Source: an uncultured Pelagibacteraceae bacterium
GTDB lineage: Bacteria > Pseudomonadota > Alphaproteobacteria > Pelagibacterales > Pelagibacteraceae
Direction: 5' to 3'
DNA length: 64,000 bases
Assembly (NCBI GenBank): GCA_902538915.1
Contig: CACBGZ010000002.1
Location: forward strand, 1 to 64,000
How positions within the stretch are numbered: position 1 is the stretch's first letter; each line of letters starts with the position of its first letter. Made by a program: the position numbers and the translations under genes. Below the pieces are notes generated by a model. The model worked only from the letters and a program-made list of their open reading frames with translations, did no database searches and was not told where the DNA came from. This document shows positions 36,310-46,532 of this stretch, piece after piece.

Positions 36310-37638
36310 TTAAAACTTAGCTAATTCAGCGTTAATTCTCTTAACCGCTTCATCAACTGAGATTTGATCATCAATATATTCTCTAGTGATTCTGTTTAAG
36401 AATTGAGAGTTAATGATCTTTGATGCTCGAGATAGTTCACCTTCTTTAACACCCCATCTGTTTGCAGTATCTAGACCTGCAACGATGTTATCAATAACAT
36501 CTGCAGAATAAAGATCAGTTAAAGGAGCTTTTCTATCAACACCTACTGGTAATTTACTCCAAGCTTTAGTGTAAGCACTAGGATCACTCTTATTTCCTCT
36601 TCTTACTGGAAATTTTCCCTCTGGAGCAATTCCTAATGTAGCCGTATATCCTTCACTCATAGAATACTCTATGAATTTTTTAGCTTCATCAGTGTCTGCA
36701 TCCGCAGTTATTCCAAAATATCTTACATCTGCCCAAGCAGCTCCTTTTCTATTGTTAGGTCCACTAAAATTTGTGATGAAACCTGTTTTAGAAGCTAACT
36801 CTGATGATGTTGGATCACTGTTTATTGTAGGCGGAGCAGAGTCTCTTAAACCTGCTAATTCATCCATAATAAATGGTGACCAAATAATCATTGGTGTTTT
36901 GCCAGCAAAGTATAAAGCTCTTGATTGTTTCCAGAATAATTCTCCTGGAGGACTAGCTTTAGCGATTACTTTATAAAATTCTAAAGAATTCTTTAAAGCT
37001 TTCCCTTGCTTTTTAGTTCCACCTTTTTTAACAAAATTAACTCCATTAGCTAAAAGTACATGCTCAAGCACTTGGCTCATAAAGTTTTCATCTGTTTTTG
37101 TGGCAGCTACAAAGCCAAACATGTCATTACTTGATAATGCGTTAACTGCTTTAACTATGTTTGCATATGAAGTTGGTGGCTCTAAACCAGCTGCAGCAAA
37201 TAGATCTTTTCTATAAACAACCATTTGTGTCCAGCCATCAACTGGTACAGCTGCAATTTTTCCACCCTTCTTAGCCATATTTAATGCACCCGGCGCAAAT
37301 GTTTTCTTACCTAAGGATTTAACTACAGCGTTATTTGCATCTACATCTAATATGCCTGCTTCTGCCCATGGTAAAACATATTGTAGAGTGTGATAAATTA
37401 CATCTGGCAGATCTCCCGCTGCTGCTGCTGCAGTAGCTCTTGTGCCAAGATCTTTTTCTTCAATAGGAATGACTTCAACTTTGATGCCTGTTTTAGCTTC
37501 AAAAGCTTTTGCCATCTCCTCTTGTTTTGCCATTCTTGCTGGTTGGACCTCTGTAGTCCAAAATTTAATATCTGCAAAACTAGTGTTAGAAATTAGAAAT
37601 ACTAGAGCAAATATATTAATTATGATTTTTCTAATCAT
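36310..37638 (-). CDS. ABC importer periplasmic substrate-binding protein (family 1)
   Basis: A 442-residue protein with a signal peptide ending near SFADI (cleavage about residue 22-23). DIKFWTTEVQPARMAKQEEMAKAFEAKTGIKVEV and the following AAAGDLPDVIYH are typical of extracellular solute-binding family 1 (sugars, glycerol-phosphate, glucosylglycerol). It is the first gene of the importer operon and divergent from the ATPase gene across a 139-bp spacer. Ligand is unknown; context suggests glucosylglycerate, glucosylglycerol or a disaccharide. Confidence 0.9.
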   Translation of the reverse strand: MIRKIIINIFALVFLISNTSFADIKFWTTEVQPARMAKQEEMAKAFEAKTGIKVEVIPIEEKDLGTRATAAAAAGDLPDVIYHTLQYVLPWAEAGILDVDANNAVVKSLGKKTFAPGALNMAKKGGKIAAVPVDGWTQMVVYRKDLFAAAGLEPPTSYANIVKAVNALSSNDMFGFVAATKTDENFMSQVLEHVLLANGVNFVKKGGTKKQGKALKNSLEFYKVIAKASPPGELFWKQSRALYFAGKTPMIIWSPFIMDELAGLRDSAPPTINSDPTSSELASKTGFITNFSGPNNRKGAAWADVRYFGITADADTDEAKKFIEYSMSEGYTATLGIAPEGKFPVRRGNKSDPSAYTKAWSKLPVGVDRKAPLTDLYSADVIDNIVAGLDTANRWGVKEGELSRASKIINSQFLNRITREYIDDQISVDEAVKRINAELAKF

Positions 37639-37777
37639 ACGTTCCCCCTCTTATATTGTTCCTCTCTGATATTTGATTTTATCTGATGCTCGCGATTTTT
37701 TCATTGCGATAAATCTAGCAGTGTAATAAATTTTTAACAACACCAATGATTAGTCAAAATCCTTTTAAATCTCACAA
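37639..37777. promoter_or_regulatory. divergent promoter region of the importer / glucosylglycerate genes
   Basis: 139 bases between the divergent binding-protein and ATPase genes, so both promoters must lie here. I see no convincing operator palindrome. A GGGGG-type Shine-Dalgarno (GGGGGAACG on the minus strand) precedes the binding-protein start. Confidence 0.4.
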
Positions 37778-38830
37778 ATGTCAAAAATTATTATTAAAAA
37801 TTTAGAGAAATCTTTTGGTAATAATAAAGTCATTGATAATTTTAACATAGACATAAAAGATCAAGAATTTATTGTATTAGTAGGTCCGTCTGGTTGTGGA
37901 AAATCAACTTTATTAAGGATGATATCTGGACTAGAAAGTATTGACGAGGGAGAAATTTTTTTAGACGGTAAATTAATTAATAATTTAATTCCCTCTAAAC
38001 GTAAAATCGCAATGGTCTTTCAATCCTACGCTTTATATCCGCACATGAATGTTTACGAAAATATGTCTTTTGGATTAAAGATGGAAAAAATTCCAAAAGA
38101 TGAGATTAACAAAAAAGTAAACCAAGCAGCTAATATACTTCAAATTCAAGATTTACTTGAAAGAAAACCAAAACAGCTTTCTGGAGGTCAAAAACAAAGG
38201 GTCGCGATTGGTAGAGCGATAACGAGAAGCCCTAAAGTTTTTTTATTTGATGAGCCCTTATCTAATCTTGATGCAGCTTTAAGATCAGAAATGAGAGTTG
38301 AAATATCTAAACTTCATAAAAAAATCAATTCGAACATGATTTATGTAACTCACGACCAAGTCGAAGCAATGACATTAGCTGATAGAATAGTGGTCTTAAA
38401 TAAAGGAATTATTGAACAATTTGGAACGCCTAATGATATTTATACAAATCCAAACAATATTTTTGTAGCTGAATTTATTGGATCTCCAAAAATGAACATT
38501 CTAAAAGTTGAAAAAAAACAAATTATTAATTCAAACACTTTAAATTTGTTCAATAATAATATTAATTTTAGTAATCACATTTTTAAAGATGAAATTTATC
38601 TTGGTATAAGACCTGAAGATATAAGTCTTAGAGATGATCATGAGATTAAATTAGAGGTGAAAATAGAACATACAGAGAATTTAGGATTTGAAAAAATTAT
38701 TCATACAAAAATTTCTGATAATGAAATCGTAATTAAATCTTCTGAAAACGTAAACAAACACTCCCTAAAAATTTCTTTCTCAAAAGATAAAGTGTTATTT
38801 TTTGACAAATCTAAAAATAGGATGAGATAG
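37778..38830 (+). CDS. ABC importer ATPase (MalK/UgpC-type)
   Basis: A 350-residue ATPase energising the divergent permease pair. Walker [10 protein letters not shown] (about residues 37-45), Q-loop [11 protein letters not shown], signature LSGGQKQR, Walker [13 protein letters not shown] and the H-loop VTHDQ are all present. The last 110 residues form the OB-type regulatory domain (YLGIRPEDI). It is first in a run with the phosphatase, synthase and phosphorylase, 5 bases before the next start. Confidence 0.93.
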   Translation: MSKIIIKNLEKSFGNNKVIDNFNIDIKDQEFIVLVGPSGCGKSTLLRMISGLESIDEGEIFLDGKLINNLIPSKRKIAMVFQSYALYPHMNVYENMSFGLKMEKIPKDEINKKVNQAANILQIQDLLERKPKQLSGGQKQRVAIGRAITRSPKVFLFDEPLSNLDAALRSEMRVEISKLHKKINSNMIYVTHDQVEAMTLADRIVVLNKGIIEQFGTPNDIYTNPNNIFVAEFIGSPKMNILKVEKKQIINSNTLNLFNNNINFSNHIFKDEIYLGIRPEDISLRDDHEIKLEVKIEHTENLGFEKIIHTKISDNEIVIKSSENVNKHSLKISFSKDKVLFFDKSKNRMR

Positions 38831-38835
38831 ATCCG

Positions 38836-39642
38836 TTGAGAAAAAAATTTTCACTTATTATTTTTACTGATCTTGATGGCTCACTACTACATAGGGAAAC
38901 CTTTAAATTTGATCCAATTAAAGATTACATTAAAAATCTTGTCGAAAGTGGAATAATTATAATCCCAAATTCTAGTAAAACTGAAAAAGAAATAGATAAA
39001 TTCAATGAAGAACTAGGTATTAAACTTCCATATATTTCAGAGAATGGATCCTCGATACATGGATTAAATTTAATTAATTCTAATTTTCCTAATAAGATTA
39101 TTCTTAGCAGAGAAAAAGAGGAGTTATTAAAAGTATTTGAGTCAAAAGTACCAGAAAATATAATAAATAAATGTCTCTTAATTTCAAAACTAGACAAAAA
39201 AAAACAGGAAAAAATATTTGGCCAGAAAGATACAAAACTTAAAGATGTTTTAGATAGAAAATATACTTTACCTTTTTTATTTACTGGAGAAAAAAAAGAG
39301 AAAAATAGATTATTAAAAATTTTAAATGCTAACTCATTAACGCTACAGGAAGGTGGACGTGTTTCAAATCTTTGTGACAATGTTGATAAAGTAAAATCTA
39401 TGAACAAAGTTATTAGAATTTTAAAAAAAACCGAGGATAAAATAAAAACAATTGCAGTTGGTGATAATTATAATGATTTAGATATGCTTAAAAATAGTGA
39501 TGTCCCTTGTTTAGTATTCAATGATCAATTTAAACTTGATCAAATTAATATTGCTAATCTTGTATTTTCTAATCAGCCATCTCCAGAGGGCTGGGCTGAT
39601 GTGATTAAAATGGCTCTAGCTAAATTAAATTATAATGTCTAA
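38836..39642 (+). CDS. HAD phosphatase, glucosyl/mannosyl-3-phosphoglycerate phosphatase
   Basis: A 268-residue HAD-family phosphatase starting at TTG. The nucleophile loop is FTDLDGSLL (D12 and D14) and the metal-binding loop is GDNYNDLDML. The overall pattern (PNSSKTEKEI, SENGSSIHG) matches the mannosyl-3-phosphoglycerate phosphatase group. Next to a GpgS-like gene it should dephosphorylate glucosyl-3-phosphoglycerate to glucosylglycerate, a nitrogen-free compatible solute. Confidence 0.85.
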   Translation: MRKKFSLIIFTDLDGSLLHRETFKFDPIKDYIKNLVESGIIIIPNSSKTEKEIDKFNEELGIKLPYISENGSSIHGLNLINSNFPNKIILSREKEELLKVFESKVPENIINKCLLISKLDKKKQEKIFGQKDTKLKDVLDRKYTLPFLFTGEKKEKNRLLKILNANSLTLQEGGRVSNLCDNVDKVKSMNKVIRILKKTEDKIKTIAVGDNYNDLDMLKNSDVPCLVFNDQFKLDQINIANLVFSNQPSPEGWADVIKMALAKLNYNV

Positions 39643-39650
39643 ACTTTATT

Positions 39651-40871
39651 ATGAGTGAATTTTCTCAAAATGGAATAATTTCTACCCTACACGACTTTGG
39701 AACTAGATCTACAGCCGAAATTGAAAAAGACTTATTAAAATTTTCTAAAGAGAGAAAAATGGAATTAATTTTACCTTGTCTTTATTCAGAATTAGAGGGG
39801 AATGCTTTACCAAATATTGTAGAGGAAATCAGCAAAACAAAATATTTAGATCATATTATAGTTGGTCTTGATAAGGCGAATGAAAAGCAAGCAAAAAAAG
39901 CCTGGAAGTTTTTTAAAAAATTAAAAACACCCTTTTCTTTATTATGGAATGATGGACCTGCATTAAAAAAACTTGATAAAGAATTAAAGAAAAAAGATCT
40001 TTCACCGAGCGAACTTGGCAAAGGAAGAAATGTTTGGTATTGCATAGGAATGTCTATAGCAAGAGACACAGCACGATCTGTTGCTCTTCACGATTGTGAT
40101 ATAAAAACTTACGATAGAAGAATGCTGGCAAAACTTTTTTATCCGGTTGTAAATCCTCTTTTTAACTTTGAATTTTGTAAAGGATATTATCCAAGAATTG
40201 CCAATGGAAAGATGAATGGTCGTGTTGCAAGATTATTAGTTTTTCCATTGTTAACAGCTTTAGAGAAGACAATTGGCGCAAGTGATTACTTAGAATTTAT
40301 GAAGTCTTTTAAATATCCGTTAGCCGGAGAATTTTCATTTAGACGGAACGTTTTACCTGAATTAAGAATTTCATCGGATTGGGGTATTGAAGTTGGGATT
40401 TTATCTGAGATGCAAAGAAGCTTTTCTCCACAAAATATTTGTCAGGTAGATTTAGCTGATACTTATGATCACAAACACCAGATTTTATCTAGTGATGATG
40501 AGACCAAAGGTTTATCTAGAATGTCAATTGATATTATTAAAACATTTATAAAAAAGTTAGCAACTCAAGGAAATACTTTCAGTAGAGAAAAGTTTAGATC
40601 TCTTAAAGCAACTTATTATAGATCAGCTTTAGATTTAATCGATATCTATAGAAGTGATGCTTACATGAATGGTCTAAAATTTGACTCTCATATTGAGGAA
40701 AAAGCTGTTGAATTATTTGCAGTTAATATTATGAAAGCAGGTGAAGCTTTTATTCTTAATCCAATGGATACACCTTTTATACCTACGTGGAGTAGAGTTA
40801 AAAGTGCAATACCAGATTTTTTATCAAGATTAAAAGAAGTTGTTAATGAAGATAACAAAAAATATTCTTAA
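39651..40871 (+). CDS. gpgS: glucosyl-3-phosphoglycerate synthase-like glycosyltransferase
   Basis: A 406-residue protein resembling the GpgS enzymes of cyanobacteria and Persephonella. NGIISTLHDFGTRSTAEIE and LILPCLYSELEGNALPNIVEEI are diagnostic, and the metal site is probably HDCDI. It should transfer glucose from a nucleotide sugar to 3-phosphoglycerate. It starts 8 bases after the phosphatase and overlaps the GH13 gene by one base. A mannosyl donor cannot be excluded. Confidence 0.85.
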   Translation: MSEFSQNGIISTLHDFGTRSTAEIEKDLLKFSKERKMELILPCLYSELEGNALPNIVEEISKTKYLDHIIVGLDKANEKQAKKAWKFFKKLKTPFSLLWNDGPALKKLDKELKKKDLSPSELGKGRNVWYCIGMSIARDTARSVALHDCDIKTYDRRMLAKLFYPVVNPLFNFEFCKGYYPRIANGKMNGRVARLLVFPLLTALEKTIGASDYLEFMKSFKYPLAGEFSFRRNVLPELRISSDWGIEVGILSEMQRSFSPQNICQVDLADTYDHKHQILSSDDETKGLSRMSIDIIKTFIKKLATQGNTFSREKFRSLKATYYRSALDLIDIYRSDAYMNGLKFDSHIEEKAVELFAVNIMKAGEAFILNPMDTPFIPTWSRVKSAIPDFLSRLKEVVNEDNKKYS

Positions 40872-42592
40872 TGATCATTCAAAAGGATCAAAAAAAAATT
40901 ATATCTATACTAAAAAAAATCTATCGACAGATTTTAACTAAACAAAATATAGATTTATTAAAAAATGAAATAGTGCAATTAATCGAAGACTTTAATAAAA
41001 AAAATCGATTAAATAAGATAAATATCTCTGAAAAAACTTCATTAATTATTAGCTATGGAGATAATATTTATTCAAGTCAATCAAGTTCAATGAAAATTTT
41101 TCAAAAATTTTTTCAAAAAAATTTAGAAAAATTATTTGATACAATTCATTTCTTGCCCTTTTATCCCTCAAGCAGCGATAGTGGTTTTGCCGTAAAGGAC
41201 CATTACCAGATTGATAGAAAAATTGGAAATTGGTCTGATTTAAAAAAAATTTCCAAATCAAAAAAAATTATGGCTGATGTGGTTATTAACCATGCTTCAG
41301 CGAGAGGTTTATGGTTTAAAAATTTTTTAAAAAGAAAAAGACCTGGTAAAGATTATTTTTTAACAGTTAACTCAAAGTTTAATACTTCTAAAGTAGTAAG
41401 GCCAAGAGACCACAAATTACTAAAAAAAATTAAAATTTTTGAAAAAAATGATTATCTTTGGCGTACTTTTAGTCCAGATCAAATAGATCTAAATTTTAAA
41501 AATCCCTCTGTGTTGCTAAGATTTATTAAAATTATAATCCATCTTATTAATAATGGTGTTACAATTTTTAGACTAGATGCTATTGCTTATCTATGGAAAC
41601 AAAATGACACTAAGTGTATTAATTTAAGTCAAACCCATGAAATCATTAAACTTTTAAGAGTTGTAACTAGTCTTCTTAATATACAAACATTAATTATTAC
41701 AGAAACAAACTTACCTGAAAAAGAAAATTTAAGTTACTTTGGAAAAAATAATGAGGCAAATTGGGTTTATAATTTTTCTCTGCCACCGTTGTTAATTCAC
41801 GCATTCCTATTTGAAAATAGCTTATATTTAAATCAATGGAGCAGAAAACTTCCATCTACAAAGCACGGAAATTGTTATCTAAATTTTATAGCTTCTCATG
41901 ACGGTATAGGTATTAGGCCTACTGAGGGAATACTTAACGAAAAAACATTAAGCAGTTTCCTAAAAAGGTTAAAAAAAAATGGATCAAAATTTTCTTACAG
42001 AAAAGTTCAAAATAAATCAAAAAAAGTATACGAAGCTAATATTACGGTTTTTGATGCATTAAAAAAATCTGATTTTGATCCAAAAGGTTTGTTTTTTTTA
42101 GAAAGGTACATCTCTGCGCACGCTATAATGATCTCTTTTGAGGGTGTCCCAGCGGTTTATTTCAATTCTTTATTTGGTAAATCCAATGATGAAGCAAAAT
42201 ATATAATTACTGGGAACAATAGAGACGTTAATAGGTATAAGTGGAATTTTAATAATATTACTACAAAGCTTAGGGATAAAAAATCTAAACAAAGTATTTT
42301 CTATCGAAATATTGGAGCTTTATTAAAAATAAAAAGAAAACAAAAAGCTTTTCATCCCAATGCCTCAAGAATTAATATCAATTTAGGATCAAAAATATTT
42401 TGTTTTAAAAGAATAAGTAAAGATAAAAAACAATCAATTATTTGTATGACTAACTTATCATCAAAGATACAAACTCCAAATTTTAAAAAAATTGGTAATC
42501 ATAGGGATCTGTTAAATTCAAATTTAAAATTTAGAGAAGGAACCTCATTAATTTTAAAACCGTTCCAAACAGTATGGTTAACAAATAACTAA
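40871..42592 (+). CDS. GH13_18 sucrose/glucosylglycerate phosphorylase
   Basis: A 573-residue alpha-amylase-superfamily enzyme. Conserved regions: DVVINHAS, FRLDAIAYLWK with the nucleophile aspartate, ITETNLP with the acid/base glutamate, and IASHDGIGIRP with the transition-state aspartate. This is the sucrose-phosphorylase subfamily. Next to GpgS, its phosphatase and an importer, glucosylglycerate phosphorylase (as E. coli YcjM) is the most likely activity. It would release glucose-1-phosphate and glycerate when osmolyte is recycled. Convergent with the next gene (7-base gap). Confidence 0.82.
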   Translation: MIIQKDQKKIISILKKIYRQILTKQNIDLLKNEIVQLIEDFNKKNRLNKINISEKTSLIISYGDNIYSSQSSSMKIFQKFFQKNLEKLFDTIHFLPFYPSSSDSGFAVKDHYQIDRKIGNWSDLKKISKSKKIMADVVINHASARGLWFKNFLKRKRPGKDYFLTVNSKFNTSKVVRPRDHKLLKKIKIFEKNDYLWRTFSPDQIDLNFKNPSVLLRFIKIIIHLINNGVTIFRLDAIAYLWKQNDTKCINLSQTHEIIKLLRVVTSLLNIQTLIITETNLPEKENLSYFGKNNEANWVYNFSLPPLLIHAFLFENSLYLNQWSRKLPSTKHGNCYLNFIASHDGIGIRPTEGILNEKTLSSFLKRLKKNGSKFSYRKVQNKSKKVYEANITVFDALKKSDFDPKGLFFLERYISAHAIMISFEGVPAVYFNSLFGKSNDEAKYIITGNNRDVNRYKWNFNNITTKLRDKKSKQSIFYRNIGALLKIKRKQKAFHPNASRININLGSKIFCFKRISKDKKQSIICMTNLSSKIQTPNFKKIGNHRDLLNSNLKFREGTSLILKPFQTVWLTNN

Positions 42593-42599
42593 AATTTTT

Positions 42600-43001
42600 T
42601 TAACCTACTAATGCCTTTTCGAGATACTTTTTATCTAAATCACAATCCTTGTAGCCACGCTTAACCACATTCAAATATCTTTCTGTTGGAAACCTAAATG
42701 GAGTTTTTTCAACCATTGTATAAGTCATTACTTTTTTTCCATTATAATTAAAATAAAATTTTTTATAAAGAACCGGAAAATCTTCATAAATATCTAATTT
42801 CTTTTCATCACTTTTAGAAATTTCGAATAATCCTCCTGGCACAACTGAATTTTTATTCGGCTCAATATCAGCTGCGCGGTATTTGCTCCTAAAAGTCAAT
42901 CTGAAGTCTTTTAAATTTATCTTTTTGAGGAAGATGCTATCTTTACATCTTTTTTTCATTTGAAAATGATGAAGATTACTGCCGTAAGCAAAATAAAGCA
43001 T
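42600..43001 (-). CDS. gamma-glutamylcyclotransferase-like (AIG2 fold) protein
   Basis: A 133-residue protein starting MLYFAYGSNLH, the YGSN substrate loop of the GGCT/AIG2 fold, with VPGGLFEIS and the acidic segment DEKKLDIYEDFP around the usual catalytic glutamate. It may cleave a gamma-glutamyl compound such as a glutathione breakdown product. It lies one base after the cinA-like stop-to-start junction. Confidence 0.75.
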   Translation of the reverse strand: MLYFAYGSNLHHFQMKKRCKDSIFLKKINLKDFRLTFRSKYRAADIEPNKNSVVPGGLFEISKSDEKKLDIYEDFPVLYKKFYFNYNGKKVMTYTMVEKTPFRFPTERYLNVVKRGYKDCDLDKKYLEKALVG

Positions 43002-43751
43002 CTAGCGATCTACGATTTCTATTTTTTTTTCTTTAATAAATTCTAAAATTTGAGAACTACAATTATCTATTTTAGATTGATTTTCAGATCTAAGAACAAC
43101 CGACACTCCTAATTTTCCTGCATGAAAAAAAGGATAGCTACCAATTTCAACATCTTGATTTTGATTTTGAACTTGTTTTAGTGATTTTGCAATTTCACTT
43201 TCTACTGTTTTAAAATTTAATGTGTGACTTAATATAGGTTCGCCTCCAACAATTTTATTTGTTAAGCCACCTAGCATAGATTTCATTATTGAGGGCACAC
43301 CTGGCAAACAAAATACATTTTTTACACTAAATCCTGGAGCACCGCTTGTAGGATTTAAGATCAATTCAGCATTTTCAGGCATCCAAGCCATTCTTTGTCT
43401 ACCTTCATTAAATTCACCAGGTTGATAGTAAGATTCTAAAATTTTAAATGCCTCTTTATGTACTTCATATTTTAAACCAAAAGTTTTAGCCACAGACTCA
43501 GCGGTAATATCATCGTGAGTAGGTCCTATCCCACCAGTTGTAAAAACATAATTATTTTCATTTCTTAAAACACTAAGGGTATCAATAATAATTTTTTCAA
43601 CATCAGGTATAACTCTTACCTCATTAACTTTTACTCCAATTGAATTTAACCAAGTTGCTAAAGTACTAGTATTAGTATCTTGTGTTCGACCAGAAAGAAT
43701 TTCATTACCTATAATTAGGATCGCAGCATTTACTTTTGTGTTTTTTGTCAT
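43002..43751 (-). CDS. CinA N-terminal / molybdopterin-binding domain protein
   Basis: A 249-residue protein of the MoaB/MogA fold: AAILIIGNEILSGRTQDTN and FTTGGIGPTHDDIT. It corresponds to the CinA N-terminal domain alone, without the C-terminal nicotinamide-nucleotide amidase domain. In related single-domain proteins the activity is ADP-ribose or FAD-type pyrophosphatase, or unknown. Divergent from sfsA. Confidence 0.85.
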   Translation of the reverse strand: MTKNTKVNAAILIIGNEILSGRTQDTNTSTLATWLNSIGVKVNEVRVIPDVEKIIIDTLSVLRNENNYVFTTGGIGPTHDDITAESVAKTFGLKYEVHKEAFKILESYYQPGEFNEGRQRMAWMPENAELILNPTSGAPGFSVKNVFCLPGVPSIMKSMLGGLTNKIVGGEPILSHTLNFKTVESEIAKSLKQVQNQNQDVEIGSYPFFHAGKLGVSVVLRSENQSKIDNCSSQILEFIKEKKIEIVDR

Positions 43752-43771
43752 TTTATATGTATAATTTGAAA

Positions 43772-44470
43772 ATGAAATTTACCAAGTCTTTATTAAAAGG
43801 TAAACTAATCAAAAGATACAAGCGTTTTTTTGTTGATGTTCAATTAAATAAAGAAACTGTTACGGCTCATTGTCCAAATACTGGCTCTATGAAAGGCCTT
43901 CTAGATGAAGGTAATGAGGTTTATTTACTTAAAAATGACGATCCAAAAAGAAAATTAAAATACGGCTTAGAAATTATTAAAGCTAAAAATAATTTAGTTG
44001 GAGTTAATACTCATATGGCTAACAAGATTGTAAATCATGGATTATCGAATAATTTAATTAAAGAATTGAATAAAAATGACTCAATTAAATCTGAGGTTTT
44101 TTATAACAAAGAAACTAGATTTGATTTCTTAGTCGAGAAAAATAAGCAAAAAAGTTTTATTGAAGTTAAAAATGTAACCCTTTTTAGAGATAAAAAAACT
44201 GCTGAATTTCCTGATGCAATTACAACAAGAGGCTCTAAACATCTTCTTACCCTTATTGATGCCATAAAAAAAGGGTATAAAACATATTTAATATTCCTGG
44301 TTCAAATTCAAAATATGGAATATTTTAAAATAGCTAAAGATATTGATGATGAATACCATAAGAATTATTTGAAAGCTAAAAAAGCAGGTGTTAATTTTTT
44401 AGCTTATAGGTGTAAAATTAATTCAAAAGAAATTTTAATAGAAAAGAAATTAAAAATTATTAATGGCTGA
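43772..44470 (+). CDS. sfsA: SfsA family sugar-fermentation-stimulation protein homolog
   Basis: A 232-residue protein from the ATG at 43772 (MKFTKSLLKGKLIKRYKRF). An upstream in-frame ATG at 43736 overlaps the divergent gene and is less likely. Family motifs CPNTGSMKGLL, NKETRFDFLV, EVKNVTLF and PDAITTRGSKHL suggest a nuclease-like fold. Cellular role is not settled in any organism. It overlaps map by 8 bases. Confidence 0.9.
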   Translation: MKFTKSLLKGKLIKRYKRFFVDVQLNKETVTAHCPNTGSMKGLLDEGNEVYLLKNDDPKRKLKYGLEIIKAKNNLVGVNTHMANKIVNHGLSNNLIKELNKNDSIKSEVFYNKETRFDFLVEKNKQKSFIEVKNVTLFRDKKTAEFPDAITTRGSKHLLTLIDAIKKGYKTYLIFLVQIQNMEYFKIAKDIDDEYHKNYLKAKKAGVNFLAYRCKINSKEILIEKKLKIING

Positions 44471-45236
44471 TTATTCAGAAAAGTTTGAAAAGATGAGGAT
44501 TGCTGGAAAGCTTGCTGCTCAAACACTTGATATGCTTACAGAAAATATCAAAGAAGGTATTTCAACAGCAAATATTGATAAACTTGGATACGAGTTCATA
44601 AGAGACAACGGTGGTTACTCTGCTCCTCAATACTATCGAGGATTTACTAAATCATTATGTACATCTCTTAATCATGTTGTTTGTCATGGTATACCTTCAG
44701 AAGATAGAATTTTGGAAGAAGGCGATGCAGTGAATGTTGATGTAACAGCTATAGTTAATGATTACTATGGGGATACAAGCAGAATGTTTTGCATTGGGAA
44801 TACTTCTGTAAAGTTAAACAATCTTATTAATGCAACTTATGACTCAATGATGAAGGCTATTAAAATTTTAAAACCTGGAATTAAGATGGGAGACATAGGT
44901 TACGAAATTCAATCGAATGTTGAGGAAAAAGGTTTTTCTGTGGTAAGAGATTTTTGTGGACACGGAATCGGTTCTGTTTTTCATGAGCCACCAAATGTTT
45001 TACACTATGGCAAAAAAAACACTGGTATGGAATTAAAGCCTGGAATGACTTTTACAATAGAACCTATGATTAACGAAGGTAAATTTGATACAAAATTGCT
45101 TAATGATGGTTGGACCGCAGTTACTAAAGATAAATCTTTATCTGCACAATTTGAACATACAGTAGGAATTACAGAAAATGGTTATGAAATCTTTACAGAA
45201 TCTGCTAAAGGTTATTCAAAGCCCCCATACTTATAA
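44463..45236 (+). CDS. map: methionine aminopeptidase type I
   Basis: Removes the initiator methionine. The 257-residue protein shows the five metal ligands in VNVDVTAIVNDYYGDTSR (two Asp), CGHGIGSVFHE (His), TIEPMI (Glu) and QFEHTVGIT (Glu). Length is normal for type Ia. It overlaps the sfsA end and is 3 bases from purB. Confidence 0.96.
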   Translation: MADYSEKFEKMRIAGKLAAQTLDMLTENIKEGISTANIDKLGYEFIRDNGGYSAPQYYRGFTKSLCTSLNHVVCHGIPSEDRILEEGDAVNVDVTAIVNDYYGDTSRMFCIGNTSVKLNNLINATYDSMMKAIKILKPGIKMGDIGYEIQSNVEEKGFSVVRDFCGHGIGSVFHEPPNVLHYGKKNTGMELKPGMTFTIEPMINEGKFDTKLLNDGWTAVTKDKSLSAQFEHTVGITENGYEIFTESAKGYSKPPYL

Positions 45237-45239
45237 TTA

Positions 45240-46532
45240 ATGATAAAAAGATACTCAAGAAAAGAACTCACTGATATTTGGTCAGAGGAAAATAAATATA
45301 AAATCTGGCTAGATGTTGAGATTGCGGCAGCTCAAGCAATGGAAAAGCTAGGTCAAATACCAAAAGGTGTATCATCAGTTGTCAGAAAAAAAGCAAGAAT
45401 TAATGTCAAAAGAATTCATCAAATTGAAAATCAAGTAAAACATGATGTAATTGCTTTTTTAACTTCGCTTACTGAAAAAGCAGGAATTAAAGCAAGATAT
45501 CTTCATCAAGGCATGACTTCATCTGATGTTTTAGATACAAGTTATAATATTCAACTAGTTCAATCAGGAAAAATAATCCTTAAAGACCTAGACCAAATTT
45601 TAAAAGTTCTAAAAAAACAAGCAAAAAAATACAAATTCACACCTTGTATGGGAAGAAGTCATGGAATTCATGCTGAACCAATTACATTTGGTTTAAAACT
45701 TGCATCTTTTTATGAGGAATTTAAAAGAAATAAAAAAAGATTAATAAGTGCAATAGATGAAGTATCAACATGTGCAATATCAGGTGCTGTTGGAACTTTT
45801 GCAAACATTCATCCAAATGTTGAAAAACATGTTGCCAAAAAACTTAATCTAAAAATTGAACCAATTTCAACTCAAGTAATCCCCAGGGATAGACATGCTT
45901 TCTATTTCTCAGTTTTAGGAATTATCGCTGGTTCGATAGAGCGAGCTGCTACTGAGATAAGACATCTTCAAAGAACAGAGGTTTATGAGATGCAAGAATT
46001 TTTTTCAAAAAATCAAAAAGGTTCTTCTGCTATGCCTCATAAAAAAAATCCAATCTTGAGTGAAAATTTAACAGGTCTTGCAAGAATGATAAGAAGCGCA
46101 GTTGTTCCTGCGTTAGAAAATATAGCTTTATGGCATGAAAGAGATATTTCTCACTCAAGTGTAGAGAGAAATATTGGCCCAGATGCCAACATCACTCTAG
46201 ATTTTGCGTTGGTTAGATTGTCAAATATTTTAGACAATATGGTTGTTTATCCAAATAAAATGCTTGAGAATTTAAATATCACAAAGGGTTTAATTTTTTC
46301 TCAAGAATTGATGCTTGAGCTTACGAAAACTGGTTTAACTAGAGAAAAATCTTATAAAATGGTTCAAACATATTCAAAAAGATGTTTTTCTGAAAATCTA
46401 AATTTGTATGAAGCTATTCAATCGGATAAATATATAACAAGTAAAATCTCGTCAAAAAGATTAAGATCTATTTTTAGTTACTCTAAGCATTTTAAGAATA
46501 TAAATTTAATTTTTAGAAGAGTATTTAAATAA
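45240..46532 (+). CDS. purB: adenylosuccinate lyase
   Basis: Acts twice in purine synthesis, cleaving SAICAR and adenylosuccinate. The 430-residue protein has the superfamily signature [20 protein letters not shown] and the HGMTSSDV-type loop ([14 protein letters not shown]). Its stop overlaps the purC start (TAATG). Confidence 0.95.
   Translation: MIKRYSRKELTDIWSEENKYKIWLDVEIAAAQAMEKLGQIPKGVSSVVRKKARINVKRIHQIENQVKHDVIAFLTSLTEKAGIKARYLHQGMTSSDVLDTSYNIQLVQSGKIILKDLDQILKVLKKQAKKYKFTPCMGRSHGIHAEPITFGLKLASFYEEFKRNKKRLISAIDEVSTCAISGAVGTFANIHPNVEKHVAKKLNLKIEPISTQVIPRDRHAFYFSVLGIIAGSIERAATEIRHLQRTEVYEMQEFFSKNQKGSSAMPHKKNPILSENLTGLARMIRSAVVPALENIALWHERDISHSSVERNIGPDANITLDFALVRLSNILDNMVVYPNKMLENLNITKGLIFSQELMLELTKTGLTREKSYKMVQTYSKRCFSENLNLYEAIQSDKYITSKISSKRLRSIFSYSKHFKNINLIFRRVFK

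Noticed and set aside
43670-43690. GTACTAG/TTAGTA sequence resembling the module A repeat
   Set aside because: It lies inside the cinA-like coding sequence, lacks the 11-bp pair and is not near any att copy.
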